Shown here: piece by piece, positions 1 to 5,508 of the stretch
Layout of the letters: every line of letters starts with the position of its first letter
Numbering within the stretch: position 1 is the stretch's first letter
Assembly (NCBI GenBank): GCA_031732855.1
Contig: JAVMKJ010000056.1
Span: 1 to 5,508, forward strand
Length of the DNA: 5,508 bases
Direction: 5' to 3'
From: JAVMKJ01 sp031732855
GTDB lineage: Bacteria; Pseudomonadota; Gammaproteobacteria; Competibacterales; Competibacteraceae
The notes under the pieces: model-generated
Seen by the model: only the letters and a program-made list of their open reading frames with translations
Database searches by the model: none
Told to the model about the DNA's origin: nothing
Position numbers and translations under genes: made by a program

Positions 1-21
1 ATCAAAGTAGGGTTGAAAAGA

Positions 22-33
22 GTATTATAATAC
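22..33. repeat. 12-bp perfect palindrome in AT-rich flank
   Basis: The sequence gtattataatac equals its own reverse complement. It includes a TATAAT at 26-31, but no -35 hexamer is suitably spaced: the ttgaaa at 13-18 is only 7 bp upstream. It could be a protein-binding site or a chance AT-rich palindrome. No function is assigned. Confidence 0.3.
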
Positions 34-90
34 AATCTAGCCGTAAATGGTATTAGAAGCTGTCCAAAAACTAACTGTTTGATTTTTTTG

Positions 91-154
91 CTGGGTGCGC
101 GGGCTTCCAGCCCGCTTTTGGCTTCTCCAGCGGGCTGGAAGCCCGCGCACCCAG
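91..154. repeat. Perfect 25-bp inverted repeat with nested hairpins (REP/BIME-like element)
   Basis: The left arm (91-115, beginning ctgggtgcgcgggc) and right arm (130-154, ending gcgcacccag) are exact reverse complements over 25 bp, separated by a 14-base loop (116-129). Each arm has its own smaller palindrome: gcgggct-tcc-agcccgc at 99-115 and its mirror at 130-146. The DNA or RNA could therefore fold as one long hairpin or as two tandem small hairpins. Two REP units in inverted orientation is the known layout of a BIME, the substrate type of RAYT (TnpA_REP) transposases. It is not a standard intrinsic terminator, because neither strand has a T-run directly after the stem: the T7 run precedes it on the plus strand. 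It could still stabilise or end the transcript of the binding-protein gene, whose stop codon lies about 140 bp away. Confidence 0.75.
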
Positions 155-297
155 GGAATTTTGCTTAAAAATCAATTCGGGGTTTTTCGACAGTCTCTAA
201 GCTTTTGTTTCCTCAAGCCATATTTTCCGGGCTTTCTCCATCGGCAAAAATGGCCGAAGTCGAGACCGTTTCTCGATGGGTTGAGGAGCAAGAACGG

Positions 298-1392
298 CTA
301 TGGCAGGAGCACGTAATTGCCGTTGTGGATTTCGGCGAAAAAGACCTTGCGCTGGGTATCGCCGTTGGCGTCGAAGGCGATGGTTTGCTGGAGTCCCTCA
401 TACGGCCCGTTGCGCAGCGCCGACGCCTTGACGGTTTCGCCCGGCCGCCGGTTTTTCAGCGCCGTCAACACCACCGTGGCCGCGTCGTAAGCCATTATCG
501 CGCTGTAACCCGGCGCGCGCTGGAATCGCTTGAAATAGGCTTCGCTGAATTCCCGGAAACGCGGCGATGGATCATCCCGATTGAAGCTTTGCGCGATCAG
601 CAGACCATCCACCACCTCGCCGCCCAACTCGATCAGTTGTTCGGTCGCCGCCCACTCGGAGGCCCCGATCGGCAGCGCGGGCGCCTGCTTGCGCGCCTGC
701 TGGGCCAGCCGCGCCACATCCAGCGCGCCGGCGATGAAAAACAGGCTGTCCGGTCGAGCCGCCAGCATTTGGCCCATCAACTCGTCAAACCGGGTGTCGG
801 GTTGCGAATCGTAGGGCACCGCGACCACCAGCGGCGCGCCACCTTCCTCCAGCGCGGCCTTGAATTCCTTCAGCCAGGATTCGGTAAAGCTGCGGTTGCG
901 AAGATCGTACGCCACCGCGACCCGGCGCTGCCCCCGCTCCATCATGATCCTGGCGTAATCCCGGGCGTTATCGCGGGTGGTGCGGTTGATGCGGAAGAGG
1001 TTGTCGTCCTTGCCGTAAAAGCTCATCGAGGTGATGGTGGGGCTCACCTCAAAAATGCCCGCCGCGCCGGTGATGGGAACGATCGCCTCCGCCATGCTGC
1101 TGGTAAACGGGCCGATCACCGCCTCCGCCTTGGCGTTCACCAGTTCGTGGGCCGATTTTTCGGCGATTTGCCGGTTCTGTGCGTCGTCGCGCGAGATCAG
1201 TTCGATCAGCCGACCGTCGATCCCGCCGTTGCGGTTGAACTGTTCCACCGCCAGGATGACGCCGTTTTGGCCGGCCTGGCCGGTGTCCGAGTTCCGGTCG
1301 GTCAGGCCGCCGATGAAACCGATTTTGACGGGCTCTTGCGAGCCGCACGCCGCGATCAGGATACTGGCCAGGACGGGCAGAAGTTTTTTCAT
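298..1392 (-). CDS. Solute-binding lipoprotein, LivJ/LivK-type (Peripla_BP_6 family)
   Basis: This 364-aa protein is a periplasmic binding protein of the type I fold, used by branched-chain amino acid, amide and urea ABC transporters and by some sensory systems. Residues 1-16 form a short lipoprotein signal: Lys2-Lys3, a hydrophobic stretch, then the lipobox I13-A14-A15-C16. Gly at +2 suggests no inner-membrane retention signal. The mature domain begins with the first beta strand (VKIGFIGGLT, 22-31), followed by the family-typical helix QNGVILAVEQFN and the NGGIDGR turn (56-61). GPFTSS (94-99) matches the GPxxS-type ligand-contact loop. An inter-lobe region around 135-165 (FRINRTT, RRVAVAYD) and the C-terminal AYDAATVVLTAL helix (301-312) are also typical. 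The length fits the family. The start ATG is supported by the signal peptide, although no clear Shine-Dalgarno lies upstream. The gene diverges from the hybrid kinase and no permease or ATPase is in view, so a role as a sensory co-receptor is possible but inferred. The ligand cannot be read from the sequence. Confidence 0.9.
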   Translation of the reverse strand: MKKLLPVLASILIAACGSQEPVKIGFIGGLTDRNSDTGQAGQNGVILAVEQFNRNGGIDGRLIELISRDDAQNRQIAEKSAHELVNAKAEAVIGPFTSSMAEAIVPITGAAGIFEVSPTITSMSFYGKDDNLFRINRTTRDNARDYARIMMERGQRRVAVAYDLRNRSFTESWLKEFKAALEEGGAPLVVAVPYDSQPDTRFDELMGQMLAARPDSLFFIAGALDVARLAQQARKQAPALPIGASEWAATEQLIELGGEVVDGLLIAQSFNRDDPSPRFREFSEAYFKRFQRAPGYSAIMAYDAATVVLTALKNRRPGETVKASALRNGPYEGLQQTIAFDANGDTQRKVFFAEIHNGNYVLLP

Positions 1393-1403
1393 GGAGGATA
1401 TTT

Positions 1404-1433
1404 TCTACATCGTGAAAGGGGTCTTTATATAAT
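1404..1433 (+). promoter_or_regulatory. Probable sigma70-type promoter for the kinase operon
   Basis: A perfect TATAAT sits at 1428-1433. The hexamer tctaca at 1404-1409 matches TTGACA at four of six positions, with an 18-bp spacer. Predicted transcription would start near 1440, giving a leader of about 40 nt before the ATG at 1482. The site lies in the only non-coding gap upstream of the kinase. It is a pattern match only, and sigma factor preferences of the host are unknown. Confidence 0.45.
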
Positions 1434-1454
1434 CTACCCACCCAATAACTTCCA
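1426..1454 (-). promoter_or_regulatory. Weak candidate promoter for the solute-binding protein gene
   Basis: On the minus strand, TATATA (1431 down to 1426) is preceded at 17 bp by TGGAAG (1454 down to 1449), which matches TTGACA at only three of six positions. It shares the AT-rich core of the rightward promoter, so the two divergent promoters would overlap and could exclude each other. The evidence is modest. Confidence 0.22.
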
Positions 1455-1460
1455 CCACCC

Positions 1461-1478
1461 TTGATTTATCAACCGGTT
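1461..1478. promoter_or_regulatory. Palindromic operator-like site in the divergent region
   Basis: TTGAT-tt-ATCAA (1461-1472) is a perfect 12-bp palindrome, overlapped by the 8-bp palindrome aaccggtt (1471-1478). Its half-sites equal those of the FNR/ANR box, but that box needs a four-base spacer and this one has two, so I do not call it FNR. It lies between the predicted rightward transcription start and the kinase ATG, and about 47 bp upstream of the predicted leftward start, so a bound regulator could affect both genes. Function is inferred only. Confidence 0.25.
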
Positions 1479-1481
1479 CTC

Positions 1482-4400
1482 ATGCCATCTTCTCGTAAAG
1501 CCCTCGTGGCCGCGTGCCGGAACGTCCGCGCCTCGCTCGCACGTTTGCTGAAGATCTGGGGCGGTTCGCTGCGCTTTCGCCTGCTCGCGCTGGGGGTGAT
1601 GCCGCTGTTGCTGGCCTTCCCGATCATCATTGCGGTCCTGCTGCTGATCGGGGGCCAGCGCACCAACGCCCTGCTGGGGACCCAGTTGCACGGCAACGTG
1701 GCGGGGGCGCGCAACTACCTGGACACGATCAAGGCCGAGGCCCAGGCGCGCATCAGCGACCTGGTTCGCTCCGATCGCCTGACCGCCCTGATCGAAAACC
1801 GGGCTTCGATGGCCGAGATGAACCAGGCGCTGAGCATCGCCGTCCGCGGCAGTGGTCTGGACTACCTGCTGCTGGTGGTGGCGGAGGATGGAACCGTGCT
1901 CGGCTCCAGCACCGGCGTGGCACCTGGCCAGCGCCTGCCCGATTCCCCGGTGATCCGCCAGGCCCGCATCGGAATCACCAGCGCTGCTTTCGAGCGTTTT
2001 GACGAACGGCAACTCGAAGCCTTTTCGCCCCGCTTTCCCCAGCAGGCCCGGGTCGAGTCGCTCCCCCCGTCCGCTCGCACCCCCTTGCCGGAACCCATCG
2101 TCGAAACCCACGGCCTGCTCATCAACGCCGCCGCGCATTTCCCATTGTCCGTCGAGGTGCCGGAAACTCTGCTGGTGGGCGGCATCCTGTTGAACAACAA
2201 CGCGGCGCTGATCGAACACATGCGGGAGATCATCTACCCGGTCGGCGCGCTGCCCGACAACGTCGAAGGCATCACCGCGATCTACCTCGACGGGGTCAGC
2301 ATCGCGGTCAGCCGGCAACGCCTGCAAGGCCTTCGCCCGGGCGATCTGAGAATACCGGTGCCGATCCTGGCCGACGCCGGGAATCCGCAGAGTGTCTGGC
2401 TGGATCGCCATAAGCTGGCCGGGGTCGAGCACGCGATCGGCTACGCGCCGCTTCTGGATAGCGACGGCCAGCGCGCCGGCACGGTCGGCGCCGGCTTCCC
2501 GGACGAGCCCTACCAGCGCACGACCTGGTGGTTGCTCGGCATGATTTCCCTCCTGCTGGGAGCGACCATGCTGGCGATTTCGGTCGTGTTCCTGCGGGTC
2601 GGGAACCAGATTGCCCGCCGGTTGGCCCAATTGACCGACACCATGTCGGCGGTGCGCCAGGGCGACCGGGAAGCCCGGGTGGACCTGAGGCAAACACACG
2701 ATGAGATCGATTTGCTGGCCCAGCACTTCAACGACCTGCTGAACACCATCGCCGCGCAGGAGACCGAGCAACGGGCGGGGCAACAGGCCATCGCGGACGA
2801 GGCCGCCCGGCGGCGGGCCCTGTTCGAGAGCGAACGCGATGGCGTGGTGATTCTGGACGCCGATGGCCGGGTATTCGAAGCCAACGCGAGCTGTATCGCC
2901 ATGCTCGACTACGATCTGGCAGCGTTTCGGGCGCTGCATGTGCCCGACTGGGACGTCGGCTTCTCGCGGGACGAACTGGTCGGACTCCTGAAAAGCCTCG
3001 GACCCGAAGGCCGGTTTTACGAAACCACCCATCGGCGCCGGGATGGGGGCCAGTATTTGGCCGAAGTATCGATCAGTCGGGTGGAATGGGGCGGGAAAAC
3101 CTTCGCGCTGATGCTGATGCGCGACATCACCGAGCGCAAGCAGGCGGAAAATCAACTCCGCCTGAGCGACGAACGGCACCGGTTGCTGGCGGAGGAACTC
3201 CGGCAGGCCCGCGACGTCGCCGAACGGGCCAGCATGGCCAAGAGCGAATTCCTGGCCCACATGAGCCATGAGATCCGCACGCCGCTGAACGCCGTGCTCG
3301 GCCTGGCCCAGGTGCTCAACCGGGAGCCGTTGAGAGCCGACCAGCGGGACATGGTGGAGCGCATTCAGACCGCTGGCCGGTCGCTGCTCGCCATCATCAA
3401 CGACATTCTGGACTTGTCCAAGATCGAGGCGGGCGAACTCCGCCTGGAGCCGCGGCCGTTCGACCTGGCGGGCGTGGTGACGCAGCTTCAGAGCCTGATG
3501 GGCGAAACCGCCTCGACCAAGGGCCTCATCCTGGACGTGGCGGGACTGGCCGAACCCCTGGGACCGCTGGTCGGCGACATCCTGCGACTGGAGCAGGTGC
3601 TGGTCAATCTGGTCGGCAACGCCATCAAATTCACCGAGCGGGGCGAAGTGACCCTCCAGGTCCAAATTTGCGAGACCGGCGCGACTTGGGCGCGGCTGCG
3701 CTTCGAGGTCCGGGACACCGGCATCGGCATTGCTCCCGAAGCGCTGGCACGCCTGTTCACCCCGTTCACCCAGGCCGAGGCGGGCATCACCCGGAGGTTT
3801 GGCGGCACCGGGCTGGGGCTGGCGATCTGCAAGCGGCTGGTGGAACTGATGGGCGGCGCGATCGGCGTGGAGAGCCAGGTGGGTCAGGGCAGCCTGTTCT
3901 GGTTTGAACTGTTGTTCCCGAGAGCGGCGGCGGGGGACCCGGTGTCGTCGCTTTTGTCCGCGCCGCGGCGACCCGCCGGGCCCCGCCTGGCGGGGATGCG
4001 GGTGCTGGTGGTGGACGACAGCGCCATGAACCGGGATGTCGCGGAGCGGGCGCTGAGCGTGGAAGGCGCCACCGTGACCCTGGCCGCCGACGGCCAGCAG
4101 GCGATCCAGCACCTCCGGGCCCGGCCCGACGCCTTCGACGCCGTGCTGATGGACGTGCAGATGCCGGTCATGGATGGACTGACGGCTACCCGCCTGATTC
4201 GCGGCGAACTGGGACTGACGGAATTGCCCATTATCGCCTTCACCGCCGGCGTGCTGGCCGAACAGCAACGGGTGGCGCGGGCGGCGGGGGCCAACGATGT
4301 GTTGCCCAAACCGCTGGATTTGGAGCAGATGGTGGCGATACTGCTGCAATGGCTCCCCGCCCCTCTCCCTGTCGTTTCAAAGGCTGACCCCCTCACCCCC

Positions 4401-5102
4401 ACCCTCACCCCCATGAATGGGGGAGAGGGGATCGAACGGTTACGGGATGGAGAGTTACCGGACGACTTCCCGGCCGTTCCCGGCATCGACCGGGTCCGGG
4501 CGGCCCGGACCCTGGGCCACAACCGGGCCTTCTTCCTGCGCCTGCTGGCGGGGTTCGTCACCGAATTCGCCGAGGTCGTCGCCCAGACCCACCGCGATCT
4601 GGCCGATGGCGAACGGGAGGCCGCCGCCCGGCGCCTGCACACCCTGCGCGGCAACGCCGGCAACCTCGGCGCGCTGGACCTCATGCGGGCCGCCGGCTGG
4701 CTGGAAGAGGCCATCGCCCGGGGCGAGACCGACCTGGACGAGGGGCTGGAAGCGCTCGGCCGCCAACTGGCCGCCCTCACCGCCGCCAGCGCCTCCTGGC
4801 TGGACGCGACGGACACCGCGCCGCCCGCCTCGGCGGAGACGCCGCCGCTGGACCCCGACCGGCTCCAGGCCCTGCGCGATGACCTGCGCAATAATAACCT
4901 CCAGGCCCTGCGCCGGTTCGAGGCGCTGAAACCGGCCCTCGCCGGCGCGCTGGGCACGGCCGAAACCGGAGCGCTGGATGTGGCCATCCACGGCTTGCGC
5001 TTCGACGAGGCCCTGGCGATCCTGGATCGAGCCGCCGCGCGTAGTGGGGATAGCGACGCAACCCAAGAGGTCATTCCATGGCTTCAGTTCCACGAATATT
5101 GA
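1482..5102 (+). CDS. Membrane hybrid histidine kinase (Cache-HAMP-PAS-HisKA-HATPase-REC-Hpt)
   Basis: A 1206-aa sensor kinase, numbered from the ATG at 1482. Order: TM1 about 34-58; periplasmic sensor 60-348 resembling a double Cache domain (GITAIYLDGVSIAVS near 263-277 and GYAPLLDSDGQRAG near 320-333 fit the membrane-proximal half); TM2 349-371; HAMP 372-425; PAS 442-553 ending in MRDITERKQ; coiled coil; HisKA with HEIRTP and phospho-acceptor H596; HATPase_c with N box N713, G1 DTGIG (745-749), F box near 759-762 and G2 GGTGLG (774-779); receiver with D845/D846, phospho-acceptor D891, T921 and K943; Hpt 1000-1100 with HTLRGNAGNLG and H1053; then a helical tail of about 80 residues. All relay residues are present, so it should autophosphorylate on ATP and pass phosphate H596 to D891 to H1053. 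Oddities: the usual HAMP proline is R380, and a palindromic repeat encodes about residues 960-983. The start is uncertain: an in-frame TTG at 1461 would add seven residues and neither start has a Shine-Dalgarno. The signal sensed is unknown. Confidence 0.95.
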   Translation: MPSSRKALVAACRNVRASLARLLKIWGGSLRFRLLALGVMPLLLAFPIIIAVLLLIGGQRTNALLGTQLHGNVAGARNYLDTIKAEAQARISDLVRSDRLTALIENRASMAEMNQALSIAVRGSGLDYLLLVVAEDGTVLGSSTGVAPGQRLPDSPVIRQARIGITSAAFERFDERQLEAFSPRFPQQARVESLPPSARTPLPEPIVETHGLLINAAAHFPLSVEVPETLLVGGILLNNNAALIEHMREIIYPVGALPDNVEGITAIYLDGVSIAVSRQRLQGLRPGDLRIPVPILADAGNPQSVWLDRHKLAGVEHAIGYAPLLDSDGQRAGTVGAGFPDEPYQRTTWWLLGMISLLLGATMLAISVVFLRVGNQIARRLAQLTDTMSAVRQGDREARVDLRQTHDEIDLLAQHFNDLLNTIAAQETEQRAGQQAIADEAARRRALFESERDGVVILDADGRVFEANASCIAMLDYDLAAFRALHVPDWDVGFSRDELVGLLKSLGPEGRFYETTHRRRDGGQYLAEVSISRVEWGGKTFALMLMRDITERKQAENQLRLSDERHRLLAEELRQARDVAERASMAKSEFLAHMSHEIRTPLNAVLGLAQVLNREPLRADQRDMVERIQTAGRSLLAIINDILDLSKIEAGELRLEPRPFDLAGVVTQLQSLMGETASTKGLILDVAGLAEPLGPLVGDILRLEQVLVNLVGNAIKFTERGEVTLQVQICETGATWARLRFEVRDTGIGIAPEALARLFTPFTQAEAGITRRFGGTGLGLAICKRLVELMGGAIGVESQVGQGSLFWFELLFPRAAAGDPVSSLLSAPRRPAGPRLAGMRVLVVDDSAMNRDVAERALSVEGATVTLAADGQQAIQHLRARPDAFDAVLMDVQMPVMDGLTATRLIRGELGLTELPIIAFTAGVLAEQQRVARAAGANDVLPKPLDLEQMVAILLQWLPAPLPVVSKADPLTPTLTPMNGGEGIERLRDGELPDDFPAVPGIDRVRAARTLGHNRAFFLRLLAGFVTEFAEVVAQTHRDLADGEREAAARRLHTLRGNAGNLGALDLMRAAGWLEEAIARGETDLDEGLEALGRQLAALTAASASWLDATDTAPPASAETPPLDPDRLQALRDDLRNNNLQALRRFEALKPALAGALGTAETGALDVAIHGLRFDEALAILDRAAARSGDSDATQEVIPWLQFHEY
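4360..4430. repeat. Palindromic GC-rich repeat inside the kinase reading frame
   Basis: Left arm cccctctccc (4360-4369) is the exact reverse complement of gggagagggg (4421-4430). A second left arm, ccctcaccccc (4402-4412), pairs with gggggagaggg (4419-4429) with one mismatch (a4407/a4424). The two stems share the right arm, so they are alternatives. Between them run imperfect direct repeats of ccctcaccccc. In the kinase frame it reads as a low-complexity linker with the motif PLTPTLTPMNGGEG (970-983), similar to the PLTPTLSP-type peptides that arise when a common dispersed palindromic repeat falls in a coding frame in many GC-rich proteobacteria. It sits exactly between the receiver and Hpt domains, where an extra linker would be tolerated, and keeps the frame open. 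Confidence 0.7.
5065..5070 (+). promoter_or_regulatory. Ribosome binding site of the response-regulator gene
   Basis: AAGAGG lies seven bases before the ATG at 5078. It is the clearest Shine-Dalgarno in the window and fixes the start of the overlapping downstream gene. It lies inside the last codons of the kinase, consistent with translational coupling. Confidence 0.7.
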
Positions 5103-5508
5103 TCGTCGACGACGATGCCACGGCGATCCAGGTGCTCTACGGAGCGCTGGAGGGCTTGGGTGAATTTCATTTTGCCACGAGTGGCGAGCAGGCCCTGACC
5201 CTCCTGGCGCAACACGCCGTCGATCTGGTGCTGCTCGACATCAGGATGCCGGGGATGGACGGTTTCATGACGTGCCGCGCCTTGCGGCGGGACTACCCGG
5301 ACCTCCCGGTCATCTTCATGACGGCGGCCGGTGATTTCGCCATGGAAATCCAGGCGCTGGAGGTGGGCGGCAACGACTTCGTCAGCAAGCCGTTCAATCA
5401 CGCGGTGGTCCGCGCCCGGGTCACCCTGCATCTGAGGCTCCAGGCGCAAAACGCCGAGCGCAAGCGGATCGCGGTCGAACTGGAGCAACACCGCCAGCAT
5501 CTGGAAGA
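5078..5508 (+). CDS. Response regulator, N-terminal receiver domain (3' end beyond window)
   Basis: The frame is open from ATG to the window edge (143 complete codons), so the gene is partial only because the window ends. Residues 6-115 form a receiver domain: RILIVDDD with acidic-pocket D11/D12, phospho-acceptor D54 in LLDIRMPGMDG, T82 in FMTAA, and K104 in SKPF. All key residues are intact, so it should accept phosphate, most likely from Hpt H1053 of the kinase. After the receiver, residues about 116-143 are charged and helical (AERKRIAVELEQHRQHLE), which looks like the start of a coiled-coil linker to an output module such as a histidine kinase, GGDEF/EAL or HD-GYP domain. A compact DNA-binding domain is less likely but not excluded. 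It overlaps the kinase gene by 25 bp in a different frame, so the two are probably one operon with coupled translation. Confidence 0.92.
   Translation, partial: MASVPRILIVDDDATAIQVLYGALEGLGEFHFATSGEQALTLLAQHAVDLVLLDIRMPGMDGFMTCRALRRDYPDLPVIFMTAAGDFAMEIQALEVGGNDFVSKPFNHAVVRARVTLHLRLQAQNAERKRIAVELEQHRQHLE

Larger units (their letters stand above)
1..297. other. Non-coding flank downstream of the solute-binding protein gene
   Basis: No reading frame here looks like a real protein. The open frames that cross it are antisense to the neighbouring minus-strand gene or translate the inverted repeat. Bases 1-90 are AT-rich (27 G/C of 90 by my count), unlike the GC-rich genes that follow. They contain a 12-bp perfect palindrome at 22-33 (gtattataatac) and a T7 run just before the repeat at 91. 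Bases 155-297 lead to the stop codon of the minus-strand gene and hold only weak 5-bp stems (241-245 with 253-257; 261-265 with 271-275). I do not see a convincing intrinsic terminator for the minus-strand gene. What lies left of base 1 is unknown. Confidence 0.7.

Noticed and set aside
13..31. Promoter made of ttgaaa and tataat
   Set aside because: The hexamers are only 7 bp apart, far short of the usual 16-18 bp.
91..154. Intrinsic terminator
   Set aside because: The stem is strong, but there is no T-run immediately 3' of it on either strand. The T7 run lies 5' of the stem on the plus strand, giving an A-run after the stem in the minus transcript.
205..1464. 419-codon open frame on the plus strand across the solute-binding protein gene
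   Set aside because: It is antisense to a gene with a clear lipobox and binding-protein fold. Its composition is Arg/His/Gln-rich without domains, and it lacks a supporting ribosome binding site.
1461..1472. FNR/ANR oxygen-regulator box
   Set aside because: The half-sites TTGAT and ATCAA match, but the spacer is two bases rather than the required four.
1434..4349. Very long open frame (971 codons) on the minus strand across the kinase gene
   Set aside because: It is antisense to a kinase with all conserved motifs. The translation is rich in Arg, Gln, His and Gly with no recognisable domain, typical of a shadow frame in GC-rich coding DNA.
4384..4430. CRISPR or tandem-repeat array
   Set aside because: There are only a few imperfect copies of a C-rich unit with no regular spacers; the palindromic repeat explains them better.
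3884..5074. 396-codon minus-strand open frame across the receiver and Hpt region
   Set aside because: Its translation is dominated by Ser, Arg and Ala repeats with no domain, mirroring GC-rich codons of the kinase strand.

Overview
The window is GC-rich, densely coding bacterial DNA, most likely from a proteobacterium. The basis is the Gram-negative style of its lipoprotein and sensor kinase, plus two kinds of palindromic repeat often scattered through GC-rich proteobacterial genomes. I cannot name a genus. It holds three genes of a signal-transduction locus and a short non-coding flank.

Layout. Bases 1-297 have no convincing gene: the first 90 bases are AT-rich (about 30% GC), followed by a perfect 25-bp inverted repeat with nested palindromes (91-154). 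Bases 298-1392 on the minus strand encode a periplasmic lipoprotein of the branched-chain amino acid (LivJ/LivK-type) solute-binding family. A divergent control region of about 90 bp (1393-1481) carries a good sigma70-like promoter facing right and a small palindrome. Bases 1482-5102 on the plus strand encode a large (about 1206 aa) membrane hybrid histidine kinase: TM, Cache-like periplasmic sensor, TM, HAMP, PAS, HisKA, HATPase_c, receiver, Hpt and a helical tail. A palindromic repeat lies in frame between its receiver and Hpt domains. A response-regulator gene starts at 5078, overlaps the kinase end by 25 bp, has its own Shine-Dalgarno sequence and runs off the window.

Working together (inference). 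The kinase has every residue for a His-Asp-His relay (H596, D891, H1053) and the adjacent overlapping gene supplies a second Asp (D54), so a four-step phosphorelay is complete within the window except for the output domain. The divergent binding protein could be an unlinked ABC-transporter component or the ligand-binding partner of the kinase, as in the TorT/TorS and LuxP/LuxQ pairs. No permease or ATPase gene is visible here. I see no clearly unprecedented system; the most notable points are the binding-protein/kinase pairing and the repeat absorbed into the kinase reading frame.
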